Assembly: GCA_948470475.1 (NCBI GenBank)
Contig: OX419343.1
Location: 25,678,378 to 25,742,377 of the forward strand
Length of the DNA: 64,000 nt
Source: Galaxea fascicularis
Taxonomy: Eukaryota; Cnidaria; Anthozoa; Scleractinia; Euphylliidae
Reading direction: 5' to 3'
Of the stretch, positions 47,968-60,000 are shown piece after piece. A program made the translations under genes and the position numbers. The notes beneath the pieces are model-generated. The model was not told where the DNA came from. It saw only the letters and a list, made by a program, of their open reading frames with translations, and ran no database searches. How positions within the stretch are numbered: position 1 is the first letter of the stretch; each line of letters opens with the position of its first letter.

Positions 47968-48075
47968 AGCGGCGCATACGCGGAGGAAGAAACATGCAAG
48001 CAAAAGAGAGAAACAATAATCTTCCCCTCGCAAGCCTCATCGCACTCGCGTGTTTTCTTCCTCGTTAGCGCCGCT
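47968..48075. repeat. Inverted repeat (MITE-like)
   Basis: AGCGGCGCATACGCGGAGGA at 47968 pairs, with mismatches, with TCCTCGTTAGCGCCGCT ending at 48075. It lies about 290 bp upstream of minicollagen-2, so it could sit in that promoter. Confidence 0.55.
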
Positions 48076-48364
48076 CTTTCTCGCGCTCTGCTTTCCTCTG
48101 AAGCCAGCTGCGCAGCTTACCATTGACAAGCAGTTGTACTGAGACCTGCTATTTGCTTGCACTTCACTACGGGACAGTTATTTTATTTTTTTAATGAAGT
48201 AGTTACCAATAGGGCGGTGTATCTGTGATAGCATTTTCACGTCCTTAAATCAATAAAAAGTGACGATCTTTCACTTATTCCGTTTCAAAAATTTGTAACT
48301 AATTTGCCAATTTGCTAATTTTTGACATTTTTAATGTAGTTGCTACTTTCTTTCATTTTTAGAC

Positions 48365-49290
48365 ATGGACCTTAGATTTCTATTTGCAAGTTGCCTTGTG
48401 GCCTTAGCATGCGGTAAATCACTCGGTAAGGGATCCACAACCTATGTTTCAGTTGAACTAGAAGGCTTGAAAACCTTTGCATTAACCTGTGACAACGGAC
48501 GATAATTGAGTGCGTACTCCATCATTCAAATCTTTTAATCAAACTTTAAGAGCAAATTTTAAGCTCAGAGCAAAGAAAAGTTCAGATCAAAACTTAAGGG
48601 CGAAACTCTTTTGAAAATAATGGTTACTGGATAACAATCGAACTGAAATCAAAGATCGTGCAAATCCTGGTTTAGCTCAATCGTACTTTGAACAGCTAAG
48701 CCAAATTCTCAGACATGGAGTTACACATTACAGATGCCAGAAATATAGCGGTTTGATGCCACCCGGGGCTGAGAAAATATATCATTAGTGCAATCCTAGC
48801 CATTTCTACATTTTTAGAATTTCATGCTAATTTTCTTTTCTTTTTAGAGGATAAAGAAAAACGTGAGGCTAGTCCTTGTGGGTACGGATGCCCGGCCGTA
48901 TGTGCTCCAGCTTGTGAACCAACCTGCTGCGTGCCACCACCACCGCCACCACCACCCTGCCCGGTACCCGTGCCAGTACCCTGCCCGCAACCAGGACCCC
49001 CCGGACAACCAGGATGCATGGGACCACCTGGACTTCCCGGATGTCGTGGATTCCCCGGATCCCCCGGATGTATGGGACCTATGGGACCAATGGGACCTCC
49101 CGGAGCACCTGGCTGCCCCGGACTTCCGGCGCCACCTCCTCCTCCCTGTCCACCTATCTGTATTCATCACTGTATGAAGATCTGTCCTCAACCATGCTGC
49201 GCTCCCCCACCCCCAGTGTACATCCCTCCCCCTCCCCCTCCTCCCATGCCAGTGTGTGCGCCGGCATGTGCTCCAGCTTGCTGTAAATAA
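48365..49290 (+). CDS. Minicollagen-2 (nematocyst capsule collagen)
   Basis: Two coding exons, 48365-48425 and 48848-49290, join in phase 1 to give 167 residues. The signal peptide is MDLRFLFASCLVALACGKS. It is followed almost at once by EDKEKRE, a short propeptide with Lys-Arg, then N-terminal domain CGYGCPAVCAPACEPTCC, an 8-Pro run, CPVPVPVPC, fifteen Gly-X-Y triplets with four Cys, a Pro run, C-terminal domain CPPICIHHCMKICPQPCC, a Pro run and half-domain CAPACAPACCK. It is a close paralogue of minicollagen-1 but lacks the 66-nt propeptide exon of that gene. The first coding exon is 61 nt in both. An acceptor (TTTTTAG) directly before the ATG points to a 5' UTR intron. Polyadenylation signals lie at 49407 and 49424. 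Confidence 0.93.
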
Positions 49291-49406
49291 GTGATAAAAA
49301 CTGGATAAACAAAATGACTGACTGACAGACCTGCCCTATGGGTATAACGTTTTCTGGTGTTGAGCATTTTTATCTACTTTTGAGAAAGCTGAGCTACGAA
49401 AATATC

Positions 49407-49429
49407 AATAAATGTTGATTTTCAATAAA
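49407..49429 (+). terminator. Minicollagen-2 polyadenylation signals
   Basis: Two AATAAA motifs, at 49407-49412 and 49424-49429. Confidence 0.65.
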
Positions 49430-49512
49430 TGTGTGCCCTAATGATGCTTTTGACTATGACGATGAGAAATGCTACTGCCGTGCTCATCTGGCGCGACTGT
49501 AGTACGACCCGG

Positions 49513-49687
49513 GAGCACGACTTGGTTTCAGACGTCGAATTTAATTCAGTCGAATTCAAAGCTGTTGCTGTAAACATGCGTCAAACCATAACAAAGCGGT
49601 TTTTAAAACCGACTTTTAAAATGTATCTACAATTTATGAAATCAGTTCGACACGGCAGTAGTACGACGTTTGAAACCAAGTCGTGCT
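49513..49687. repeat. Inverted-repeat element
   Basis: GAGCACGACTTGGTTTCAGA near 49513 pairs with TTTGAAACCAAGTCGTGCTG near 49667. The interior is AT-rich with TTCGAATT-like words. Probably a MITE. Confidence 0.65.
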
Positions 49688-49884
49688 GCTGTCGAATTTA
49701 GTTCGATCAATTGAGTTCGACACGTGCCTAACTCTGATTGGAATTGAGGGAGCACCGGAGAGAGCATGTGGGAGCAGAGGAAACGCTCACACTGGATCTC
49801 CCCAGGCCTGTTGGATTCCCGTTTAAAACATTCTTCTCCAAGTTTTAGTGGCCAGTGATGAGGCAATAGAGTTGATACAAAAGC

Positions 49885-50257
49885 TAGCCTGAGTATCAGG
49901 CCCTATCGGGGAAGCGGGGACGAGGGGAAGGAAGAGAAGGGCCTGGCACAAAGCCATTGATTCGCTTGTGTCCAACATCCAGATTCTGGATGTTACGCTA
50001 ATTGGTCAAAAGACAATGAGAAACGTCACGTGAGTCAACCGGAAGTCAAGCTTCCAGCGCAGGGGTTACAGACGCCATATTGAAGTTTACTCTCATGACA
50101 CATGACAGTTACCGGAAGTGATTTTGATTGGCTAATTATAACACGCGCTGTCTGGGGGTGGAAGGCTTCTGAGAAGCTGTTTGTGTCAGGCGTTTCTTCC
50201 TTCGCTTTCTCGCTCTTTTTGCCTTCACCACCCTAGAAACGCCTGATACTCAGGCTA
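49885..50257. repeat. MITE with TAGCCTGAGTATCAGGC termini
   Basis: The 17-bp termini TAGCCTGAGTATCAGGC and GCCTGATACTCAGGCTA are perfect inverted copies, 373 bp apart. No coding potential. Confidence 0.85.
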
Positions 50258-52348
50258 TACAAAAGCAAGCTGCCAGGAGCCTGTTTGTTATCAAAGCCGT
50301 TGCTTGTGTGTATTTATCAACAGCGCGTCAACCACTTGAAGAGAATGTAGTCCACAGTGCAATTCACGATCCTTTTCCTTACCACATGATTTATACGGAC
50401 ATGTATAAACAACAATAAGTAAATAATACAGTACAGTCACCCATGCCAAACAAAGAAACCGCTAGGACAAGAGGTGCCAATGATGGTAAAATGATTGACG
50501 TATGGCCGGCCAACTTTTGAAGTCGGGTTTTATACATGGCAGGTGCCAATCACTCTCTCTATAATGAACTACATTTGAACAATCGCAAAATGGCACGTTT
50601 TTATTTCAAGACAATCAATGTTCTTTGACACATACCCAATGTCAATATTTTTTTACAAAAAATACTATCTGTTCCTAACAACATATTCCACACGCACGAT
50701 ACCGCGCGTCTAATTGCTTATTAAATATTGTCTACAGAAATTTTCCCTAGATTGTACCCTGTCAGAGTAATAATACAGGAATATCAGGAATTATCTACAC
50801 TTTTGATTATCAACATCTTTTTACAAAAATAATAAGACTGCGATTTGTTTTGCGATTTTCAAAACAATTTAACGTATTCCACAAAATAAGAAATTTTCCT
50901 TGCTGAAAATACAATACAAAGTGCCTATTCACGGATTTCATGAAGCTATTAATGCGGTATGCACTGCATAAGTTTACAATAAATTTCTTATTCTAATATA
51001 AACGAACTTACATTCATACCGTCTTACAAAAAGACTTAATTCTAAAGGCAAACAGCAGAGATATGACAAATGTTTAACTTGAGTAGCATTCTAATGTTAA
51101 ATACCATTAATAAAGGAAATTATTGTTATCTGTGTACTCTTCGGTACCAGCTGTCAGCCGAGTCTCTGGAATCTAAAATTCAAACGCAAATCGTGAAGAT
51201 CCAAACAAGCTCAACCTCGTGTGGTTTTCTAGTTATTGTTACACACGAGCCAAAGCGATCGTATCTCTCCATTCCCGACAATCTGAATGGCAAAATCAAG
51301 GTACCAGAACTAAAGGAACACGCAAGTATTGCCATTGTTTTTAAAAGATGAGATACTGGGTTCCAAGCCCGATGACCACCCACCCATCCTCCCTTCCTCC
51401 CCTGGAGGGTCAGTCACTGTCTTTGGTCTGATATCGCCCGCAAAACTTGCCCGGCTTGAATAAGCCTCTCGGTGAATTCAGCCCTCGTCGGCGGCATAGC
51501 TGTCGTGTTCTCAGAAACGCCTAAACTCCTACACAACAGCAAGGTAACAAAGCAGGGGAAGACCCAGCCAATTCATTACCGAAATCATTATCATTGTTCA
51601 CATCGTTATCGTTATTATTATTATTAATTATTATTATCATTCTCTTTTTGTTATGATCATCATTTTCAGTGAACATTGAGTTTATAGAAAGGAAAGGAAA
51701 TTTAACAGGAGACTGTTGGTTTAGTTAAAAATTATTAGTACATTGTCCTATTTGTTGTAAAAAGCAGGGCAAGTGGTCATGCTTTGCATAATCAAGCCAG
51801 TATAACTTACTTGAGGTTTCAGTTATATATCGTTAGGTATCTCTCGAAGAGTGCAGGCTTTCCCAAAATTTCTATATCAGTAAAGTAAAACAAAAAAAAA
51901 ATACATAAAGAAAAGAAATTACCAGATGATGGAACCGTTTAAGTTGGTCAGATATTTCTAGTAAAGCAAGGGTTCACACACTTGTCTCTTACCATCTCAA
52001 TAGAGTACAGATGAATTCCCTAGTGCCAGTGAACGTGTATTTTCTTTAACATGTAGTGACATAACTATTTACTAATGCCTTGTTTTACCAACGTCCTCAT
52101 CGTAAGGCCAACAGAGGGGAAACGCTTAGACTACTCAGCAAATTAGCACAATTAATTTTGTTTCACGCTAGTTAAATCAGTTGACATTGTTATGGGTTGC
52201 AATCCCTTTAGCTCAGGAAATATAGTATCCAGTGTAAATTTAAACTTTATTTTAACTCGCGGGAGCCCAAACAGCAAATTAAAGTTGAAATTTAATTGTA
52301 AAAATTATTCTATAATTCTCTATATGACTGGAGTTATGTTCTTAATAA
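50258..52348. other. AT-rich intergenic stretch; nothing recognised
   Basis: I see no exon, terminal-repeat element or array beyond short ATT-rich runs near 51610-51640. An ORF at 51070-51351 lacks any family signature. Confidence 0.4.
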
Positions 52349-52715
52349 AACTTTATTTATCCTGGAGAGACCAATCAGCTGACAATTCAGTCAGCTGGTA
52401 TCAACCGGCGTACAGCAATCTAATTATAAATCAAATATTGGTTTTGGATGAGGGGTAAACCGGAGTACCCGGATATAAACCTCTCGGAGCAGAGGCCCCT
52501 TTTCGCGAAACTCCCGAAAACGTTTCGGGCCCGAAAAGCCATTTCTAAAACTGCGATCCACTTATTCTAAAGAGCTGGTCTTTCACTATGACTTTAAAAT
52601 AGGAAAGGGAAAGTTTGCTACAAAATTTAAAGCCTGGAAACGCCTTCGTTTTTAAGATACGTAGAAAATTTTGGCACCCGAAATAAGCCCGAAAAGTTTC
52701 CGGGGATCGAGAAAC

Positions 52716-52832
52716 GCACGCCAGAGTAGAGAAAAAACAAACTCAGCCCACTTACGACGCCGAGTCAGGGAATTGAACCCAAGACACACTGGTGGAAGCT
52801 GAGTGCTCCCGCCACTGCGCCATCCCTGCTTC
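52716..52832 (-). repeat. tRNA-derived SINE
   Basis: The minus strand reads GCAGGGATGGCGCAGTGGCG (A-box-like TGGCGCAGTGG) and, after about 35 nt, GGGTTCAATTCCC (B box), then CGGCGTCGTAAGTGGGCTGA. Box spacing is right for a Pol III promoter. It is related to 19283-19480. Confidence 0.75.
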
Positions 52833-52869
52833 CCCAAACTCCCCCAAACTTTATTTATCCTGGAGAGAC

Positions 52870-53925
52870 CAATCAGCCCGGGAAAAGAACTCCCTGTAAA
52901 AATGCCGGGGGCACTCGTCGTACCTTTTAGGGGGGAAATTTATGGTTGGTACCGCTTAGGGTACTTTAATCTAAAATTACCACCGCTAGAGTTGTCACGG
53001 TACCCTTTAGGGTATTGAGTCAAAGTGAACCGTCTTAACTGCTATTGAAACTTTTCAATATTGGTTAATTTGGTGTTTTAAAATTGGTTTCCCAAGTAGA
53101 AATTGAAGTGATCAACCCTTTTAGAGTTTACAATTTTGGTGGGCCACGCCCACTAATCGAGATTCTGGGTGTTAGTGCCAAATGTTTTATGGTTTTCCGC
53201 AGTTTCCTCCTATTCTTTAAGGCATCCTTTGTAACCGAAATCGTATCTTTTGTGGTCGAAACCGACAGATATGTTTTACCCACGTACGCTTATTCAACAA
53301 AGAAATCCATTATCCTTTGTTCTCGCTAGTATTACTACGAACGTGCTTAGGAAACTTTTCAGTTCTAGTTAGCGTGTCACCGTGTACCGATCAAGCTTTA
53401 AGAATCAACGTTTCTTCTCTACTTTGTGAATTCCCGAAGCGGACACAGAAGTAAGTTTGCAACCTTTTTATACTTTTGGTTAGTTCATGTATTAGTCCAT
53501 GAATCTTGTTATTAAGGTCGCTTTAGTCTTTAACTAGTCTAATTTGTAGTTTTTACTTTATTGCTTCTTAGTTTTCGAAACCGCTTCGCTTCGCTTCGCT
53601 TCGCTTCGCTTCACTTCACTTCGTTACGATACGTTTCACCTTGTTTCGCTTCATCGCTTCGTTACTCAATACACCGTTTTGTAACGTCGTGGTTTTACGA
53701 TTCGTATCGCTACACATTGTTAATAAACGTTCTGTGGTAATCAGAAGCGCGTTGAGAATTATCTGTCTAACGGGAGGATCAGGGATTCACATGGTTATCG
53801 TCCTGTGAGAAACGAGAGCTCAAGGTTTCTATCGTAAAATTTCTGCTCTCACACTGGGGTTCTTTTCAAGAATTTCAGACGAGCACCCCCGTCATTTTTA
53901 CAGCCGGAGGAGTAGTCCCCCGGGG
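52870..53925. mobile_element. About 1 kb inverted-repeat DNA element
   Basis: The left end (TGTAAAAATGCCGGGGGCAC, 52894) is inverted relative to the right end (GTGCCCCC-type sequence, ACGAGCACCCCCGTCATTTT at 53879). No transposase is recognised; the interior holds repeated TTTAGGGTA words and the (CGCTT)n tract. Probably non-autonomous. Confidence 0.55.
53582..53623. repeat. (CGCTT)n microsatellite
   Basis: About eight CGCTT/CACTT units inside the inverted-repeat element. Confidence 0.9.
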
Positions 53926-54062
53926 CCATTCAGCTGACAATGCAGTCAACTGGTATCAAAAGTAACCACTCCTCACCACTGTTCCAACCTTGCTCCACCC
54001 AGAGTCAAACTGAATAACGTCAAAGCGAAGTTCTTTTCATGGGTTTTACATGAAATACTTAC

Positions 54063-57000
54063 AATATTTTCCATCCAGTCATCAAAGGCTAAGGTGTCAA
54101 AAGTGGGTTCCAGGCTATAACGGGCCTTTCTGGCCTGATCAATCTGGGACTGCTGACCCACTCTCGATAGCTGACTCATGGCGCGGTTAGCGGCGCCCAG
54201 GCCACTCGCAACCTGTCGGAATGAATGGGAGGAAAGTGCAGATGCTCTCAGTCTTCTATTTGGAACAGTGAAGTCCTCGTCAATTGCTTCAAGATGGATG
54301 ACGCTAGATTTTCTGGACTGGCGGTACTTTCGGGCAGCCACATAAGGACTAGTGTCTTCACGATATCTGCGTCGCCTGAAGAGTCAATCAGTTTGCAGTT
54401 TAGTAACATTTCAGTCACCAAATTATTGTTATACAATCTTGCGTCGAATTTTCACAATAAAGGTTCTCTGTCTTTTCCTATATCCTATCACATAAGAAAG
54501 GTTAATAATTGACTCCTACCTTCTCCAGCAGAAGCAGATACAGCACAAGCAGAGGACAAGCAAGAGCGTTCCACAAACTGACGCTAGGACCACTGCCACG
54601 ATGAACCATGTATCTGTGAAGAGCAAACAACAGGATTATCAAGCAGCGTCCACAGAATTACATTCCTCGGACAGTTCAAACCGAACTTTAAGCCATTCCT
54701 TGGTTCCAAATGTTGTAATTTTCCACTTCTTTTGGAGAGCAATACCTGAAAGAGTTTCTTTGCCTTTCCTTTCAGCCAGAGACAAACAATAGTACCAGCT
54801 CTTTTACTCCTCATATTTCAGAAGCATTTCGTGCCAGAAAAGATACTATTTTTAATCCAAAAGCGTCTCCCCTCTTTGACACAGCCGTTCTGATTCAAAA
54901 CACGACAGCAAGTTGTTGTTGGATTCAATTGAAAAAACAAATTGTATCTCACAAATCAATATTGTGATGTACAGTTCGCATTCGAATCTTGTCTTTTGAA
55001 TATAAAACCATGTGCTATTTACCTTTTGAACAGAAGAGTCAATAGCTAGACACAGACGGGACGACGAGGCAAAGGAAAAAGTTCTGTGGTCTTAACTTTA
55101 TTTGCTTTGCACTCTGATTCATAAGGGGAGACACTGTAAACCTACCTAATTCAGCATCCGCAGTAGTGGTAGCTTCTTCATCACCAAATTCACATCGGTC
55201 GCCATGGACACCTCTTGGACATCTGAACAAAATTTAGAACGTTACAACAAATCACTAACGACATGTGACATTGCTCCTCTTGGGCGGTTGTGCTTTACTT
55301 CGCTCTTTGAATGTTCTTTAAATTTCCCGCCACGTTCTGAGCCAATGAGAGGCAAAACCAAAACCAATCGTGGGTTGAAAGCCCTCGTTTTCCCGCGCTT
55401 GACGCCGATTGCATGTAATTACTCCAACTTCTGATTGGTTCACTGAGCTGTCTTCGTCTCTTGTGATTCATCAGAGTAATTTTTTTGGTTTTGGATTTGC
55501 ACTCCAACACACAACTGCTGACAGTTTTCTACTTACTTGCAAATATTGCCTATTTTAGATATTATACATGTTCCTCCGTTTTCACAATGGTTAACAGGAC
55601 ACCCAACTGGAGAGAAAAGAAAAACAAGATTACCTGAAAATACAATCAAGAGGAATTTGGAAAGGCCCAACAACAAAAAACTCGGTAGACAGCTTAATTA
55701 AAAAAATGCATACTCACCAAAACATTGGGTCCCGTTGCCATAGTAACCGCTCGCCTCTTTACACTCACACTTAAACGTGGGTCCTCGAAATGAGTTGCAG
55801 GTGGCGTTTTGGTGGCAGTTGTGTGTTCCCGCCAAACAATGGTCGGTAACTATGGCAACACAAACGATATTTAGCGTAATCAATTTATCTTTTGGAGTTA
55901 GAAAACAGCGAGACCACTAAAATTAAGCAAACTGAAGTTTGTGCGCTGCAGGTGAGAGATCTTTGATAAATCAAACTGTTGACACTAAAATCGAAATATA
56001 TTTTCTACCACAGGTAAAACTATCGCTAACAAAAACTTAAAAAAACTTCATACCAGTGCACGTGACTCCATTGCCGGTAAAGCCTGCCTTGCACGTGCAT
56101 TGGAATCCTCCTGCGGTGTTTAAACACGTAACACCAGGTGTGCGCAGGCTGCACTTGTGGAGTGAAGCATTTTTGCATTCGTTTATGTCTGAAATTGAAG
56201 GGAAAATGTGAAATGAACGACCCCTGGTGGTACTTGGCAATTCCAAAGCAACTAATTCAGTGACTTGCAATTCTGAGGAACAATAACAAAGCAATGTACT
56301 GATAATTTGTGTCTTCGTCTAAGTAAGAGTTTTAGGACTTCACTTTGCGGTGTATTGTCCTTCACTATCAAGATTTTTTCCATTAACTTTGGTCAATTCA
56401 CGTTCTGGCTGGTTTAGACAGGTGTCTGCTTTTTCAAATAGGTTGAGGCATAATCATTCAGTTATTATATTGCTACCAGCAAGTATTTTTATCGTAACCG
56501 AGCATTCAACAAACAGGAAGATATGATTTTTGCTAAAGTAAGGATATTACTTGACTTTGGAATCACTTGGATAAAGTTCAGGTATTCATTTTAAAAAATT
56601 AATAGTTTAAAACGTTTCACGCAATAATTTCTCAGAGTTTAAATGGGCTGGCCAAGTTAACTAGCCTTAATTTAACACAATATACGAGTTCAAACATGAC
56701 AAACAAAACGACTGGGCCACAGTCCACAGTGATTAAATTTGGAAACATCACCGGTGAAAGTAAAACAGAATAGGCGGCGAGGAAGACGTTTTCGCCCAGT
56801 CAATATAGGGTGACACATCAATATTTACCAGAGCAATTTTTTCCATTCCCAGTGTAGCCCTTTTGACAAGAACATTCAAAAGAGCCGACCGTGTTGTTAC
56901 ATACGGCATTCTGATCGCAATCGTTGCTTTGGTCATTTTGACATTCGTCGCGATCTAAAGCAAGTAAGAAAAGAGCATAGATTAACAGACTAATACAACC

Positions 57001-60000
57001 ACACATCACAAGATGCATACTAGCCTCCCAAGCAGTCGTTTTTAGGTGAGTCGCATTGCGTGGGAGGTTAGATGCATACCTGAAGACTGATCAACGTATT
57101 AAGGGACTGAGCAAAAATGTTACCATGCCATCAATGAAATTAAAGCTACTAAAAAGTCAATACTTCACTTCACTTCACTTCATATTCAACGGTAATCTAC
57201 AAGATTGAGTCTATAGAGTCCCTTAAGTCTGGTCATTAAGCAGTAGTTTTCTGTGTTGTTCTTAATTATACGGTACAAGGACGTTCCAACGTTCGAGTCC
57301 GTGGATGAGATGGTAAAGCGTTACCATTCACACGAAAGCCATATTTTCCGTGGTGCTGTTCATTTTGTTGCCCAAGGTGGTTGTCACAGACGCTTGACTA
57401 TGTGGGTGAAATACAACTGACAATTCAAATGAAAGTTAATCAAAATCACTTTCCTAAGATGTTGTTTGTTAAGGTTGGTTCTATATTGTTAGACGTCTTC
57501 AGGTGAGATTCCAAAGTGCAATCATTCAAATGAAAGCTACTGAGCAGTACTTTTCAAAAAAACATTTTCTTTGGACTTCAGTTCAGCCAAAAGTATTGAG
57601 CACGCAGTTGAACGACAAAAATGAAAGAAAACATTTAAAGAATCCTTTTATTAAGAGAAGAGTTAGGAGTTAAGAGTGAAGCTCTTACCTTGGAGAAAAA
57701 TGTGCGAAGGGTCGACTTGTAATCCTCCAAAAGTCGTTACATTGTTGGTTTGACTTAAACTGTCTTTGAGCAAATTATCGGCTTTATTCAACACGGTGGT
57801 ATTACCGCTCGTGTTAAAGTTAACCACAAACTCAGCTATAACACTACCATTCCTGGAATAAAGGATTTAAAAGTTACTTTTGATAACTAAGAATTCAGAA
57901 ATTTTAGTCCCACAAACAAACAACAAAACGATATAACAATTGTAATAAAGGTGCGGTGCTGAAACGTTTTCAATATTTCGGGATTTCCAAACTATTTCCA
58001 AAAATGATTCAAACGATGAATAAGCTCTAACAAAAGTTTCCTAATTTCCTGAACATTTTCGAGGAGATAAAAATATGCAGATGTTTATAAACTGTACTTA
58101 ACATTTCTTTTGTCACCGAAATTTTACAGAAAAAAGGCAGTTGATTTTTGTGAATTTTTTTCTCAGAAGTGAAATTTTCCTCGCTTGTTCCCGGCTATTA
58201 AGACAGGAACAGGCTGGGCACATCGAAAACGGTGTGTTCTTCCTTAAATAATACGTTTAAGAGGGCACTAAAAGAAAGCACCGTTCATAGGCTGCAGCAC
58301 CCAATGACACCCACAGAAAGAAAACCTTTATCCCAATCGTTTCTGATGAGAAACCACACGTTTACTGCTTAGAGCATGGAAGTTGTTTGTACCTGAAGCC
58401 TAGAACTTCACATCCCTTGTAAATTGGCGCCATTTCAGAGTTCTGGTAGACATCGTCGACCTGGAGGACAAAAAAAAAAAACGAGGGTAATAGTAAAATG
58501 CAAAATCTCAAGAGATATTTCATCTTTAATCTTTAATCATTATTTATACAAGGTAAAAAATTCATCAGGTACAATAAATTCCAATAAGATATCTAAAATC
58601 GTAATCCTAATACAGTAAACACCCGCATATAAGAACAAATGGATTAAGAACATCAGGCTGAAATTTGGCCAATAAAGCCCCTTTTTTATAAGAACAAGAT
58701 CAGCCTGAAAATTGTAACATGTTCTTATAAAATGGAAAAAGTGTCATAATTACAAAACATGTAAGTTAATGTTTGCTGTCAGATAGCTATAATCAAATTA
58801 TAATTACAAAATAATAATTTATTTCTTTTTCCTAAAATATACTTATTACCCTAGCAACATGTTTTGGATAGTATTACTGAAAAAAAATTTAAGAACATTT
58901 TAAGAACATTTTGAGGATTATTTATCACTAAGCACCCGATAAATAAGAACTCAATCAGCCTGAACTCCAAAATCGTGTGTTCTTACATGCGGGTGTTTAC
59001 TGTATTATATTAACTTACAACAATATGCTACTTATAAACCTGATTTCCATGAATGTCGTGTGTTTAAAAATGATAGAAAAGGCGTTTAAATTGATTTAAA
59101 GAATCAGACTCTCTAATGACAGGGTAAGCTGTTCCAAAGAATTGCGCCGCTGTAACTAAACTGACTATTTTTCGTATTGTTAGATCTCGGAAAGGAAACA
59201 ACAAGTTTGTTAACCGAGTCCCTCAGAGCATAGTTTGTTTCATTTCGCGTTACTAATTTAGACGTGAGATATTCGGGAACCAGGCCGTTCAAAGACTTGA
59301 AAACCATTAGAGCTTTCCAGCTGAGTTTGTGAGACAAGAAATTGACATCAACGTCATAGCTCGATGAAGTTTTTTCTCGTGCAGCACGGTTTTGCAGTTT
59401 TTTAGCTTGTTAGATAATGTTTCCCCACAATTACCCCAAACTAGGCTGCAGTTATCAAAGTGAGATTGAACAAGTGAGTTGTATATGCTGAGTAAGATGA
59501 ATTAAGGCACAAATGGCTTAACTCGCTTTAAGGCTCCAACTGCGGAAGCGATCTTTTTTCACAGCTTATTAATGATAAAAACGGCTTGTAATATAAATGT
59601 CACCATAGTAATATCGCCTTCAGTTGTAAATCAACCTTCAGACCGTAAACAAATGAGAATCAACATGCAGCCATTGATGACATAATTCAACACTCCAGAA
59701 AATACGAGGAAACTAGAACGAGTGATCGCTCTTTTGAGGACCAGTTGGGCAGAGAGAAAACGAAATGAATAACAATGCATTAATCAGTGTTGTTACAGCC
59801 GCCGAAGGAGTTGCCATTGACTATCCTTTAACCAAAACAACTTCACAGTGTGTCAAATAAGCAAGATTTGACTAATTCTGCTTATAAATTAACAGCACAA
59901 ATTTTGCACGAAAGAAAAAAGGGCATGTCAACTTTTATATTAAAATAAGACGTTTGGCAATTCTTGGGTATCAATTGGTGATTTTGTCTCAAAGTTACAA

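Larger units (their letters stand above)
52349..53960. repeat. Nested insertion complex bounded by direct repeats
   Basis: CTTTATTTATCCTGGAGAGA at about 52351 recurs at about 52848, and the adjoining CAGCTGACAATTCAGTCAGC at 52376 recurs with changes at about 53931. The intervening sequence therefore looks like at least two insertions into one locus: the SINE-containing segment 52440-52845 and the inverted-repeat element 52870-53925. Confidence 0.55.

Noticed and set aside
51070..51351. 93-residue plus ORF
   Set aside because: AT-rich context, no recognised motif, and the opposite strand is equally open.
53582..53623. (CGCTT)n tract as a CRISPR-like or regulatory array
   Set aside because: Simple 5-bp microsatellite without spacers.
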